From Flaccisagitta enflata (lineage: Eukaryota; Chaetognatha; Sagittoidea; Aphragmophora): a stretch of DNA of 64,000 nucleotides. How positions within the stretch are numbered: the stretch's first letter is position 1; each line of letters opens with the position of its first letter. The notes below the pieces were generated by a model, which was not told where the DNA came from, did no database searches, and saw nothing but the letters and a program-made list of their open reading frames with translations. This document shows positions 21,958 to 35,400 of the stretch, piece by piece. Position numbers and translations under genes: made by a program. The stretch is from the NCBI GenBank assembly GCA_965153355.1, contig OZ231126.1, positions 97,898,001 to 97,962,000 on the forward strand. The letters run 5' to 3'.

Positions 21958-24900
21958 ATGGATAGTCTCGTCGGCAAGGGCGTCGCGACATCCACTTCCA
22001 AACAAGTATATCTAGCATGTGAGAGAGGAGACTTGTCCAAATTAAATCAGCATCTCGACACTGGCATTTCGGTCGACACTCTGCTCGACGATGATGGTGA
22101 GTCCGATTCCTGTGCGCAGTGCAGTCATGAAGGGCAATGCATGTATTTAAAGTCAGAGAATGATTAGGGATGTACATTAGGGTGGCTTAAAGTGGGGTCA
22201 TTTTCAAAATTCATGTTGCCATTGGAGAAAATGAGACCATTTCCATCATAAATGAAAATTCCAAAGTTTGGGGGTAATCGGTAAAGTTACCTCATGACCG
22301 CCACCCCCCTTATTTTCCATTGGGATTGTACAGGAAAGATTTTCTCCTTCAATGCTTCCTATACTTAATAATAGGAAAAGGACGGGGTGGCGGTCATGAG
22401 TAAACTTTAACCGAACACACCCAAATTTTGGACTCTTCATGTATAAGGGAAATGATCACATTTTCTTCAATGGCATCATGAAATTTGACTATGAGCCCAC
22501 TGCACTTTAGGCCACCCTAATGTACATAGTAAATTATGAAAAGAAAAGAAAAATCAAAGGCAGAGTCGGAAAAAGTCAAAGGCGACTCGATTATGTTCAC
22601 TGTTTGGCTAACTCTATTGCAAAACGAACATTTTCATTGTTAACAGGCAACACGGCGTTGTCGGTGGCCGCCGCAAACGCGCAGGAAGAGCTCGTGCGGC
22701 TGCTGCTTAAACGTGGCGCCAGTTTGGAGTTGGCCAACGCGTACGGGTGGACGCCGATCATGCACGCGTCGCGCCACGGCCACGCCAGCGTCGTGCAAAC
22801 GCTGGTCAATAACAAGGCCGACTTGAAAGTGTCGAGCCACGTGGGCGCCTCGGCGTTGCACTGCGGCGTGTGCAGCGCCGACGTCTCCACCGTACGAGCT
22901 TTGATCGAGGCCGGATTAGATGTGACGTCGCGATCTCGGCCCACCGCGTCTTCGACACCGACTCCGCTATCACTCGCCGCGTCTTTGGGTCTCGCCGACG
23001 TGGTTCGTTTGTTGTTAGACCGCGGCGCGGACGCGGATCGATGCCACGATTCCACCAATCTTACGCCGCTCATGTTGGCCGCTATTAACGGTCACTTCGA
23101 CGCCGTTAAGACGCTTGTCGACTTTGGCGCCAACCCCAATTTGAACGACATCCTGGGCCACACGGCGTTGGAGTACGCCGCCACGCGTGTGCATACGGAA
23201 GTGGAAATGTTTCTCCGCGACCGCACGTCGTTCGTCCGCCTGCCCGGCGGCGGTGGCGGCGGTAAAAATAACGGAGGTAGAGAAGGCGGGGAAACGTGGC
23301 GCGTCAAAACGCACATGATCGAAGCGGCGCGTCAGGGGGATTTGTCGCGGATTCGCGAACTGCTTTTGGAGGATCCCCGCAACGCCAACACGTGCAGTCC
23401 TCAGGACGGCGCCACACCGCTCATTTACGCCTCGGTCATCGGCAGACTCGACATCGTGGAGGCGCTGGTCACCGCCAACGCTCGCTTGGACGTCCAGGAC
23501 AAAGTCTCCGGTTGGACGGCGTTGATGCAAGCCACTTTTAAAGGCCACAAGGACGTCGTCAAATACTTGATCGGCGCCGGTGCCGACGTGGACATTCGCG
23601 CCAAGGATGGCGCCACGGCGTTCACTCTGGCCACCACCATCGACGACGCCGACACGGAAATGGTGAGGCTCGTGGCTTCTAAACAAACCTCGAATTTATC
23701 CCATCACAGCGCGAAAGGCAACATAATTATCGATGGGAAGAAAAACGGCGTTATACGGAATCCGTCCTCTGTGGCCTGGATGACGCCGACGAAGCTCGTA
23801 ACCAAGGCTAAGATTAGCGCCGAGGAACAGACTTCGTCATCAACGCTGTCGATGTCCGAAGCGGCGCCACCGCGACCAGCTATTGAGCCCAAACGACATT
23901 CCCAACATCATATGTCGCCGCAGCAGCCTACTATGTCGGGAAAAGTACACTTGGAGGCGCTTCACGAGGTTGTCGTAGAGGGGAAGGGTGACGAGGAGGA
24001 GGAGGAGGGAGGAGTAGATCAACACCCGACAGACGATGTTTCATACTTGAATCAAGTGACGGCTGCCAAAAATGGATCTCTGAAACATTGGTGGAATAGG
24101 ATGTCGAATCGGTGAGTTGGCTTAAGGGCAATTGCCTTACCGTATTTTTTCCATTTAGCGCCCCCCTCCAATTAGCGCCCCCCTCTTTTTTTTTTCTTAG
24201 TGTTGCACTTTTAAGAAGAGATTTAAACAGAAATATTGAGTAAAATGATGAAAAAACACTTCTCAATGAACCATTTTCACTGCCTTTCAAGCAGATATAT
24301 ACAGGGGGTTGAAAGCTAAAAAGTTTTTAGACATTTTTAGCTTTTACCTTTTTGCACCACTTAAACATGTGCTAAAAAAGGTTAAAAAGAGTTGAAAAGA
24401 GCTAAAAAATGCTAAAAAAATTAGCCTTTTTTTTAGCTCTTTTTAACTTTTTTAGCTCTTTTTAGCTTTTTTCAGCCTATTTTAGCTTTACCTTTTTAGC
24501 TTTTTTTAGCTTTTTTTGAAACTTATTAACTCTTTTTTACTTTCAGCTCTTTATTAGCTCTTTTGGGCAGCGGTCCCGAAGGGGAATCTGTCCGTACGTC
24601 CGTCCATCCCCTCTGCCTCATCCTCAGGACTTCCTCTCCTTCGGGGCCTATTTTGACCCTAATTCTGCCAAATAGCCCAAATCCAAGCAATACGGCCCAA
24701 ATTTAAGCAAAATGACACAAATCCAAGCATTTTGGCCCTAATCCAAGCAAAATGGCCCAAATATTACCAAAAAAACCTAATTCTGGCATGAGGTCCTCCA
24801 ATACCTAGATTCTGACCAGATTTGGGCCATTTTGCTTGGATTTGGGCCAATATGCTTGGATTTGGGTCATTTTGCTTAGATTTGGGCCATATTGCTTGGA

Positions 24901-26108
24901 TTTGAGCTATTTGGCAGAATTAGGGTCAGAATAGGCCCCGAAGGAGACGAAGCCCTGAGGATGGGGCAAGGGGGAATAAACGGACGGACAGGGCCGCTGC
25001 CCTGCTCCCTCTCAACTTAAATCACATACTAATCAAGCAGGGCACGGGTACTGCTGACCACTTACTGCCTTTGGGCTGCTATTTTGTCTGTTTTAGCTCT
25101 TTTTAGCTTTTGTGCTTGTGATTTTGTGTAAAATCTCATAGCTGCCTTAAACATTTTTCAGCTGTTTTTAGTATTTTTTAGCTGTTTTTAACTGTCTTTA
25201 GCTTTTTTTAGCTTTTTTAGCCTTATTTAGCCTTTTTTAGCTTTTTTTAACTTTTTGCACCACTTAAAATTTGAAAAGAGCTAAAAAAAGATAAAAAAGC
25301 TAAAAGTTAAAAATGTCTAAAAACTGTTTAGCTTCCCCCCTTGTATATACAAATAATATCTATATTTTTAGTCAAATTCAGCACTTTGATAGCCTTTCAT
25401 AAAAAAGATAGACTGAATGCCAATTCATCTACATTGTAAAGGGGGCGCCAATTAGAATGTTAAAAACCAAAATCATATTTCAATTTCAAAAGCGCCCGGG
25501 CGCTAATTAGAAAAAATACGATATTTATTGTCAGAAAATGCATATCGGCTTAGTTCTTGGTAAGGCCTTGCGGATGGCGTTTTTTTCCTCGGTTTCGGTT
25601 CGGGTTCGTAATACCTCAAAACCTTTCATCGGGTTTGTGTCGGGTTCAAATCGGTTTTAAAATATAGTGACAAAAAGATGTCAGATATTTTGCAATATTT
25701 ATGCACAGAACAAACCCAGATGATCTTCATGAACAAAAAAATAGTAATTTTACTGTTTTAGGTGCATGGATATTTTTTTATATGGTACTATAGTTCTGTA
25801 TTTTGCACCCTATGCATGCATGTGTAAGCAGGTAACAATCTTATATATATAAGGTACAATACTAAGAAAAACAAGGCCAACACCTATAAGTCGCGTGCGG
25901 TACATAGATAACTTAAAATGACTTTTATTGACTCAAGATGACTTAAAATGACTCAAGACAACTTTAAATGATTTAAAAAGACAGATTGACTTAGGATGAC
26001 TTATAGTGACTTAGAATGACTTAGAATGACTAGAAATAACTTAAAGTATAATAAAAAAGTAAAATGTGATGGATGGATGGATGGACGGACGAATGGACGA
26101 ACGTGTCT

Positions 26109-26206
<98 letters not shown>

Positions 26207-29200
26207 AAACCTCTTGGGTAGCAAATTAAAGTTAACTCAAATGATTTCGCATAGTAGCAGGAATTGAGGGGTTCATGAATGCCTTAACCATGCTAATACA
26301 GAAGGTTTCACACATACTCGATGAGTGGATACCTAAGCTTCTGAAAGAACCGGTCGCGTCGACTGGGATTTTGTGACAAAATAGTAACTCATTGACCAGC
26401 CGGCAGCCTAGAGAATGTATTCATTCAGACGTCTCTCAAATTGAAATGTCTCGCGATAAACCTCTCGTTCTTGACAGTTTTCGCAATCTCAAACTGGGTC
26501 GTACGTTTCGATTGGCGCCGATGCCACATCAAGGAGACGCGGCGTTGCCGGGTTTCGATGTCGACGTCGTCAGTTCGCCGGTTGCAGTCGAGGATCGACC
26601 CAACTGTTCCTTCGTCGCGCCTTTCCCCACGCTCGCACAATTCTCAACCGGTTCGTAACTAAACACCGATACAATTTGTTGTTCTTGAGAATTTTGTTGT
26701 CGTCGACCATTGTTGATCGTAGATTTGGACTGCTTTATGTTATGAACCAATTTGACCTTGAACTTCAGATTGATTTTTTTGATGTTGCTTAAATCTGGTA
26801 CGACGTCAAAATAGATGTAAATGATTTTGATGATTTCAAATTATGGTACAGTAGATCTCGTCTAGACTTGAGATAATAGGGGCAGGCATTGTAGGAAAAC
26901 AAATGAAGCTAGGAGATTGATATTTGGAACTATGACTAATAAAATGATGTTTTATTGCCCATGATAGCTGGTTGCTATGGAAATGTATTTTTATGTATTT
27001 TCACTAAAATATCAATATTTTGAGAAATTTTTAGTCGCGTGTTACGCGACTCTACACCCTGCTTTGTCGGTCCTTCTGTTAGTCTGTCCGTCACACTTTA
27101 TTTTTTGGGGGTTTTCGCGGTCTTTGGCCTCACTGCTCCTGCCCAAATGATCAAGTGACCTCAAATACAGCTCCTGCCCACCTGCACGCGACTGGGGTAG
27201 CCGTGTATCTGGCCTTGTTTGAGGGAATATTGCTTAAAATTAAATTTGCTTTAACTTTCCCACAGTATTTTCTGTAAGAATGTCGCTTGTTTAGCGGTTG
27301 CTAGGGGTTGTCACGCATAGATATGCTCCCTAGCAACGGCCGAACGAGTTATATTCTTACAGAATATGTTGTAGGAATGTTGTAGCAAATTTGATTTTAA
27401 GCAATGTTCCCCAAAAAAGTCTCTCAAAATATTGTTTTTTTAACGAGAATACATGTAAATATGTTTCCATAGCAACTAGGTATCATAGGGAATAAATCAT
27501 CCTTTTATAAGTTTACAAGTTTATATTCTGAACATCAGCCCCATAGTTTCATTTGTTCTTCCATGATGCTTGCCCCCATCATCTCAAGTTTAGACGAGAA
27601 CTACTGTAAATCATATTGGTGAAGCTAAGCGGCATCTGCACTCACCGTGTATTTGCCCAAGGCTTTACTTTTCGGGAGTTTGAAACTGCATAAACATTGC
27701 AAAAACTAACGGCACTCGACATTTTATTTTCATTTTTGCCACTCTTCGCGCAGACGGTTCCTCCACGCATTCACGCGACTCTTTTTCATCCAAAGACTTT
27801 TCATTCTCGGGTCTCGGGGTCAAATTTGCCAACGACAACAACAACACAAACCAAAGCAACGGCATTATCAACAACGGCATCAGTAACGTAACCAACAACG
27901 GCAGCTTTAGCGCCACCGGCAACGCCAGTCTCCGCTCCCTCAGCAGCGGCTATGAATCTCTCGTGTTAGGTGACGCAGCTTCATCATCATCTTCCAGTCG
28001 TCAAAAAACTCCGTGGACGCTCGATTCGTCCTCTGCCGGGAACGCACTTTCCGGGCTCAATCATCATCATCCTCATCCTAAACTGCAAGACAATGATCTG
28101 TTAAAGCCAGTGGTTCCTCCTTTTCACATGCCGCCCGGATTTGAGTCCCCACACGACATTTTCACTCGTCCTTTCGGCTCGCCAACCAAGCACGGTAGCG
28201 ATGATAATATTGGCGACGGCGGTGGGGGTAACAATGCCAACGGCTTTCTTTCCCACGACGCGGGCGTCGGAGCTCGCGTCGTTTTGTCCGGCACCGCTAC
28301 CTCCCCGATGCCTCCGGGTCGAACGTCCAGACCGGTCGCAAAACTGTTCGCCGCCGCCACGAGTCATCATTCTCATCACGCAGGCGGCAGTAAAAAGAAT
28401 CCGTCCCCTTCCTCGTCGGCCATTTTGAACAGCAGCGGCGGCGGTAGTACACCGTCTCCACACTCTTCCGGGGGCGCCTCTTCCGTCTCGGCCATCTTGC
28501 GGCTGCCGCATTCTCACTCTGGCGGCTCTGCCGCGGCGAAGAGTGGTCAAAACAGTTCCTTGCTTATGTCTTCGGGTATGTAAATACGAAAATGACTGGA
28601 TGTTTTCCCAGACATAGAGAATAAAGGCCAACACCTATCAGTCGCGTGCGAGACAAAAATAACTGAATTGACCTGACTCCCTATTGTATCTCTTTATTGA
28701 CTCAAACCATACTTAAACTAGACTTAAACCAGACTTCAACCAGACTTCTACCAGACCTTACCCAAATTTAAACCAGACATGAACCTGACTTAAAGCAGAC
28801 TCAAACCAACCTATACCAGACTTAAACTATACTTAAACTATACTTAAACTATACTTAAACTATACTTAAACTATACTTAAACCAGACTTAAACCAGACTT
28901 AAACCAGACTTAAACCAGACTTGCTAATGTGGATTCATCATATGTATGCTATAAAAAATATGATAGATTTTATTCTTAGCGTATTCTTATTGCATTAGGT
29001 CAAATTTGATCTAAATATTGACGGGGCGCAACAGGTCCCATTTAAAATCAGTTAAAGTTACATTGTGTGTCAAAGACAAACGCAAGGCATCCTTATTTTC
29101 ATAACAGTTTAAAGAATCGCTTAATTTCACTCTTGATACTGTTTCAAAACAAAAACAAAAGCTAAGTGACCCATTTTACCCCGCTAATTCATTTTACCCA

Positions 29201-30005
29201 ACCCTACCCTATGTAACCTTATCCTCACATCTTTGCAGGTGATAGCTCTACCCTGACCGCGGGTTCCGACCCCAAGCCCGGCTCGTCCAACACTGGGGTC
29301 GGGTCATCCCCCGGATTCAACACGACAGCCAGTAGTACGATAAGTGGCACCGGAAGTGGTTCATCCTCGCTGGTCCGGGGTTCAAGTGGCGGCGGAGGCG
29401 TCACCAACGGATTATCTTTCCTACACGGCGGACGCGTCGGCGCCGCATCTACCTCCTCTTCCTCATCGTCCCTTCGTCACGTATCGCCCTCGGCTCATTC
29501 CGCGACTCCTTATCATAGAGGCTCGGCGCGGTCACACGGTTCCAGAGATAGCGGAACATTGACGCCCACGCCTTCGCAACACGCTCTCACGTTACCGGGA
29601 TCGAGAGTGGATTGTGACGCGCGTCGGTCGGCGTCGACCATGACATGTGGGACTGCGAATGACGCTGTTGTCGAGGATGTTGGCGGTGACATGATCGATT
29701 TTAGTGGTAGTCCCACGTCGAGGAGAGATCGCGATCACGCCGTCGTTGGCGTCGACAGTGGCGTTTCCGGTGGCTGCGGCGGCGGCATTGGCGACGTCGA
29801 TGTCGGCGGTGAGGAAGACGATTTGGCGAAATTGCTCTCTCAATTGTCGCTGGAGAGATATCAACCAATATTCGAGGAACAGGAAGTGGACATCGAGGCC
29901 TTCATGACTTTGAATAACGAGGATTTGAAAGAATTGGGGATCGACGCGTCGCCGGCGCGTGATCAAATCCTCGGAGCCATTAAGAGATTAAACGACCAAA
30001 AATGA
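21958..30005 (+). CDS. ANKS6: Ankyrin repeat and SAM domain protein, ANKS6-like
   Basis: In vertebrates ANKS6 is a scaffold of the ciliary inversin compartment that activates NEK8 and binds ANKS3. Exons 21958-22096, 22647-24111, 26478-26650, 27754-28575 and 29239-30005 join in phase to 1121 residues. About ten ankyrin repeats fill residues 15-400 (e.g. [20 protein letters not shown] and [20 protein letters not shown]). [17 protein letters not shown] spans the exon 2/3 junction at about 525-541 and matches vertebrate ANKS6 almost exactly. Further ANKS6-type islands are [15 protein letters not shown] and [11 protein letters not shown] in an otherwise Ser/Gly/Asn-rich exon 4. The C-terminal SAM domain (about 1060-1121) includes [18 protein letters not shown] and [11 protein letters not shown]3 SAM fits less well. 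The exon 3 donor (GTTCGT) is atypical but is required by the phase. The start ATG is the first in exon 1. Introns carry MITEs and HINE-like elements. Confidence 0.93.
22175..22522. mobile_element. MITE with CATTAGGGTGGC ends (ANKS6 intron 1)
   Basis: Ends CATTAGGGTGGC and GCCACCCTAATG, flanked by TA on both sides. Imperfect complementarity continues inward (CATGACCGCCACCCC / GGGGTGGCGGTCATGA). It lies 78 bp after the exon 1 donor. Confidence 0.75.
24302..25343. mobile_element. Foldback element with CAGGGG ends and TTTTTAGC repeats (ANKS6 intron 2)
   Basis: Ends CAGGGGGTTGAAAGCTAAAA and TTTAGCTTCCCCCCTTG. The arms contain GTTTTTAGACATTTTTAGC and its complement GTTAAAAATGTCTAAAAAC. Between the arms lies a second inverted pair (24563-25075) of the GGGCAGCGG family. 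The same terminal type occurs at 34404-34889. Confidence 0.65.
25870..26115 (-). mobile_element. HINE-like element, AAGTCATTTT subfamily, end lost
   Basis: Begins AACAAGGCCAACACCTATAA then GTCGCGTGCG, followed by TGACTTAAAA repeats and GGATGGATGGATGGACGG. It merges into a (GA)n tract (26116-26202) without the terminal hairpin. Confidence 0.65.
26116..26202 (+). repeat. (GA)n microsatellite
   Basis: About 43 uninterrupted GA units within ANKS6 intron 2. Confidence 0.95.
26849..27606. mobile_element. CAGTAGA-ended MITE carrying a HINE-like insertion (ANKS6 intron 3)
   Basis: Ends CAGTAGATCTCGTCTAGACT and GTTTAGACGAGAACTACTG, flanked by TA on both sides. Its body aligns with 16979-17550 except for an insertion at about 27033-27219, which the other copy lacks. 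Confidence 0.8.
27033..27219 (+). mobile_element. HINE-like element nested in a MITE
   Basis: Hairpin AGTCGCGTGTTACGCGACT, short GTCGGTCCTT block, CTGCTCCTGCCCAAATGATC, CCTGCACGCGACTGG, GTGTATCTGGCCTTGTT. The uninterrupted MITE copy at 17155-17175 serves as an empty site. Confidence 0.75.
28624..28925 (-). repeat. HINE-like fragment with 10-11 bp tandem repeats (ANKS6 intron 4)
   Basis: AAAGGCCAACACCTATCAGTC then GCGTGCGAGAC marks one element end. It is followed by about 200 bp of ACTTAAACCAG / ACTTAAACTAT repeats. The hairpin end is not present. Confidence 0.55.
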
Positions 30006-31580
30006 TATATTTATCGCGAATTACGAGGATAGATAGCGTGGACGTGTCATTGACTTAAGTGCTCGATCAAGGCACGACAGGCCCGAATATTGTTCCACAT
30101 TTCATCCCCCGGCACGCGGGGGGGGGGAATCAAACGGTTTGCAGATAGGGTCAGGGAAGGAAAAGGAAGGGGTAAAAAAAGAGAAAAGAAGACATTTTGG
30201 GGAAAGTATTTTAGAAGTAGCAAATCATATAACTTGATGAGTAAAACACAATATAACACTATTTTAACCTGCAACACAGTTTTGTTGCTTTATAATGAAG
30301 AAAATCATAACTTCATAACGTGATTAGTCGCGGGGAAAAAATCTAAGGGGGATGGGGGGAATTAAACAAAGGTCATGAAACTTTATACACTCCTGAGGCA
30401 CGATGACCTGTCACAGAAATGGTTTTACTTACGACCGAGTTTTTTGGACGGGTTAATCACTCTCGGGAGTTCGGTCGGTCGAGGGTCGAGACTCGAGAGG
30501 GTGGCTAAGCCGATGATTGATGTAACATTTCTCTCATATTTCGATGATAGGTCGATACTTTATATTAAAGAGAGAGTGGGACAAGATATGTGAAGGGTTG
30601 AAACTCGTTTTAAATAGCTTTCTAAGAGATCATTTAAATCCGGGTTGTCAAATACTTTCTACTACGAATTTTAAGCTGATCAATTAATCATCAAATGTTG
30701 ATTGCCGTATGTAATAATCCATTCAGGGCGACCAATGATAATTGTAAAATTATTCAAAATATATTTACCCATGAGAAAGCGAATAAAAAACTTGACTTTT
30801 ATTGCACAACTTTATTGTATTTAACGGACACGTGTTTTGTAGTCGCGCAAAAACTTACGCAACAAAGTAGGACCAGTTATGTCATCGGTACCTGATCTGA
30901 GGTCCACGACCAGACAGAAAAAGTGGCCTTTGTAGCCCTTTGTACCTTTAAAAAAAATTGAAGTCCTAATTTCGTAATAGAAAAAAAACCTCTTATCACT
31001 CCGATGTGCCTCCTCTATTTTTTTTTTTTTTTTTACCAGGCCGTCTTATTTTAAAAGGCGAACCATTTACTGCATGCATTTATTTAATGGAACGACTTTT
31101 AGGCGGAGTGGTTTCTTTTCAACTGCTTTTAGAATTAGTGATGGAACTAGTTCCAGAATCTCCTTGCGGCGCAGGCGTAGACTTTTTATAGTGGAGTCTT
31201 TGAAAAAAAAATGCTTATTTTTTGGGTTTTCTTGAATCTACTTCTTGTTTTTTGTTACTTCGCCTTCTAAGGCTGTTGTTAAAATTGCTGAGTCATATGT
31301 AACGTCTTCCACCTCTAAATGAAATTGCATATATATTACATCAAATTGATCAATGTTCATCACTTCCATGAATCAGGCGTTCATATTTTGTAAACCTTCC
31401 GAGAGGCAAAAAGTTTCCGACACAGTTTGTCAGTGCTCTCATAACAATCTTTATTAGTAAGAAGCTGAAAAAAACGCGCTAAATAGCGTGCATATATGAA
31501 AATTCTCAACTTGTTTTGGCCATGATATAGCTCTATTTGTGTAAAGCTTTTGAAACATCAATGTGAACCAACTAAAAATC
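30006..31580. other. Spacer downstream of ANKS6
   Basis: About 1.6 kb. It holds a G-rich tract at about 30118-30128 and an AATAAA at 30783, which could serve ANKS6 only with a long 3' UTR. No convincing exon or RNA gene was seen. Confidence 0.4.
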
Positions 31581-31589
31581 GATTTTTTT

Positions 31590-31914
31590 CAGGGGTGTAT
31601 ATAATTACATAACCTTTGATTATTTTCCCCCCCCTGCCTTTGATTTTCTTCCCCGCGACGCGTCGCGTCGCGTTACCAAATCAATGTTTTTCTTCCCCAT
31701 AAACCACTAAAACTGGGTGTTTAAGGTTTAAATAGTGTTAAATTGTGTTTAACTTATCATGTTTTATGATTTTTTACTGCCAAAAGTTATATTTTCCCCA
31801 ATTTTTCTCTTTTTTCTCTTTTTCCTCCTTCCTTTTCCTTCCCTTTCTCTAAACCCTTTGATTATTTTCCCCCCCCCACCGGGGGGGGGGAATACGGAAC
31901 AATATACAGGCCTG
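31590..31914. mobile_element. hAT-like MITE, copy B (325 bp)
   Basis: Ends CAGGGGTGTATATAATTACA and ACAATATACAGGCCTG. A perfect 8-bp target duplication ATTTTTTT lies at 31582-31589 and 31915-31922 (low complexity, so weaker evidence than copy C). The interior is homologous to copies A and C. Confidence 0.78.
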
Positions 31915-31969
31915 ATTTTTTTATATACCTGACAAAATGCCGCTTTATTTTGATATCTAACAAGAATTG

Positions 31970-32132
31970 AATCTAACATTTCTTCTGTCTTTCATTTCTT
32001 CTTCCCTTCTTTCCTTTTTTCCTTCCTTCCTTTTTTCCTTTTCTCCTTTTTGCCGTCTTTCTTTCTTCCTTCCTTTCATTCTTTCAATCATTCATTCTTT
32101 CTTTCTTTCTTTCTCTCTTCTCTTTCTTTCTC

Positions 32133-32170
<38 letters not shown>

Positions 32171-32310
32171 CTCTCTTTCTTTCTTTCTTTCTTTCTCTCT
32201 TTCTTTCTTTCTTACTTTCTTTCCTTCTTTTTTTTCTCCTTCCTCCTCACAATCTTCCGACAATATCTTCCCCTTCCGAGAAGCGGCGCTTCCCGCTTCT
32301 TCAAAATATA
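31970..32310 (+). repeat. TTTC microsatellite with hairpin end (second copy)
   Basis: TTTC/TTCC repeats to about 32235, then the hairpin GAAGCGG-CGCTTC-CCGCTTC at about 32280-32300. Homologous to 1-300. Confidence 0.65.
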
Positions 32311-32488
32311 AACGCCATGAATTCATGATTCTACTAACATAGTCCATTTATTTTTTGTCGATGCAATCCAGTTATCGTAAGCCGGTTGATGATTTTAAAA
32401 ATTGTCAAGAACAACTAATCATTAAAACTCAAATCCTTAATCGATAATCTTGTTTCTTCTGCAACGAAATCAATCCTCTAGCGATAAA

Positions 32489-35400
32489 ATGGAAGAATAT
32501 GAAGGCAACACGATGGCGGGCGGCGATGTCCCGATGGCCGCAGGTCAATTTCACGGTAAGTGAACCCATGTGCACCCATGTGGGAAACATACTTGAAATA
32601 TTGACATTTTTGTCCGCGACGGAATACCATTCCGACGCGGACTATAATTCGAGGTGGGCGGGTGGCTGTCGGCGTCATTGTCGTTGTCGTCGTCCACACT
32701 TTTAAAAATGGGCCAACTTTTGAATGCCTTGACCGATTTGCTTTATATTTGGAGGAAAGTTGAACTAAGGTAAGCCGCTTTACAGCCTATGCGTATGTTA
32801 AGATCGGACCACCCCAAACGGCCCAACCAACCTAAAAGTGCAAAACGTGCATAACTTTGGCATCTTTAAACCAATTTGGTTGAAACTTGGCATGAAGTCT
32901 CTAAATGGAAGGACTCAACATACGTATTTGATTTGTAAAGATTTAAGCATGCTAACCGGCCAAACCGGCCTTCCACCCAACTAGCCTACCAGCCTAAAAG
33001 TGAAAAACGTGCATAACTTAGGCATTTTTCAACCAATTTGGTTGAAACTTGGTATAAAGTCTCTAAAAAGAAAGACTCGACATATGTTTGCTATTTATAG
33101 AGCTTTCAGCATGCTAACCAGTCAAACCGGCCCACCACCCACCCAGCCTACCAGCCTAAAAGTGGAAAATGTGTATAAATTAGGCATTTTTTAACCAATT
33201 TGGTTGAAACTTGGTATGGAATCTCTAAATGGAGGGACTCAACATATGTTTGTGAATCATAAAGATTTTAACATGCTAAATGGCCAAACTGGCCTACCAC
33301 CTTACCGGCCTATCACCTAACCAGCGTATCACCTAAAAGTGAAAAATTTGCATAACTTTGGTATTTTAACTTTGTAGACTGTCAATGCCACTTGACAATG
33401 CCGTTTGACTGTGCCGTTTGACTATGCTGTTTGACTATGCTGTTTGAAAATGCCGTTTGTCAATGCTGTTGACAAAGCTGTTTGACAAAGCCGTTTGACA
33501 ATGCCATTTGACAATGCCAGGTGACAACGCCATTTAACAACGCCGTTTGGCAACGCCGTTTGACATTGCCATTTGACAACGCTGTTTGACAACGGTTCAA
33601 TATCAGGAGAAACCAACCAAATCATAAAATCCTCAAATCATAGATTTTGCTCATTTTTGGTGTACAGGTGTGCCCTGGGGAAAACCCCGAATCTTTTCAT
33701 TCTACGGCCAATATCTTAGATTTTACGGGCGTTTGAAATTTATGGAATTTTGAGAATTTTGGGTATTTTGCAAAGGCTTAAATGGTCATTACTCCAATTG
33801 TATACATAGGAATGAGGTGATCTTGGTATCAATCTACAAGTTTTAGCTTAGAGAATGTGACAGAACAAAAATTTCATTGGAAAAATATTTATACTAAGGT
33901 TTTTTTGCCTATTTGGGGCCATTCTGGGTACCCCTAGGTGTCTAGTTTGATGAAATTTGGTGAAAAAATATTTGGAAAAGATTCTCTGATGTTTTTTCAT
34001 TCATATCCAAAAGAATATAAAATGGCGTCTTTCTTCAATGATACTGAAATAATGAGTCAAAGTGAAGCCCTTTGAATCCTGGCTCCTGATTGGTCAGCGA
34101 TAAATCCAAATAGCCAATCAGGTGCCAGGAATAAAAGGACTTTACTTTGACCCATTTTTTCAGTATCTTTGAAGAAAAACGTCATTTTATTTTCTATTGG
34201 ATAGGTATAAAAAAACATCAGAGAATTTTTTCCAAACATTTTTACACCAAATTCGTACTAGGTACCTGGGGGTACCCAAAATGGCCCTGCATAGGCGAAA
34301 AAACTATGTATAAATATTTTTTTCGCAACATTCCGTAACATTCCGTAACATTCTCTAGGCTAAAACTTGTAGATTGATTCCAAGATCACCTCATTCCTAT
34401 ATACAGGGGTACGAAAGCTTTTTTTAACTTTTTACAACATAAAAGTTAAAAGTTAAAAAAAAGTTAAAAAATGTTAAAATAGATCAAAAGTTAGAAATTA
34501 AAAAATGTTAAACAAGGTTAAAAAAAAGTTTAAAAAAGTTACAAAATGTTGAAAAAGGTTAAAAAAAAGTTTAAAATAGTTACAAAATGTTAAAGAAAGT
34601 TATAAAAAGTTAGGTGTTAAAAGTTAAAGTGGTAAAAAATCTGGTTAAAAAGTTAAAAGTTAAAAAACTTTGATCGCCCATGGTCAGTGCTTTTTTATTG
34701 CCTACTGCAGTTTTTTAACTTTTTTTTAACATTTTTAACATTTTTTAACTTTTCAACTTTTTTCTTTTTAACTTTTTAACACTTTTTAACTTTTTAACCT
34801 TTTTTAAACTTTTTTTTTAACTTTTTACAACCTTTTAAAAAAAAGGTTAAAATTAAAAAGTTAAAATTTTTTTAGCTTTCGAACCCTTGTATATAAACAA
34901 TTGGAGTTTTGACTATTTAAACCTTTGCAAAATACCCAAAATTCTCAAAATTCCAAAAATTTCAAATGCCCGTAAAATCTTAGATATTGATCGTAGAACG
35001 AAAAGATTTTTTTTTCAAATAACTCCCTAGGGCCCACCTGTACACCAAAAATGAGCAAAATCTATGATTGAAGGGTTTTATGATTTAGTTGGTTTCTCCT
35101 GAAATTACCCAACGCCGTTTGACAACGCCGTTTGACAACGCCGTTTGACAACGCCGTTTGACAACGCCGTTTGACAACGCCGTTTGACAACGCCGTTTGA
35201 CAACGCCGTTTGACAACGCCGTTTGACAACGCCGTTTGACAACGCCGTTTGACAACGCCGTTTGACAACGCCGTTTGACAACGCCGTTTGACAACGCCGT
35301 TTGACAACGCCGTTTGACAACGCCGTTTGACAACGCCGTTTGACAACGCCGTTTGACAACGCCGTTTGACAACGCCGTTTGACAACGCCGTTTGACAACG

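Noticed and set aside
23015-23686. 223-codon reverse-strand frame over ANKS6 exon 2
   Set aside because: Shadow of the GC-rich ankyrin coding strand; no domain seen and no splice context.
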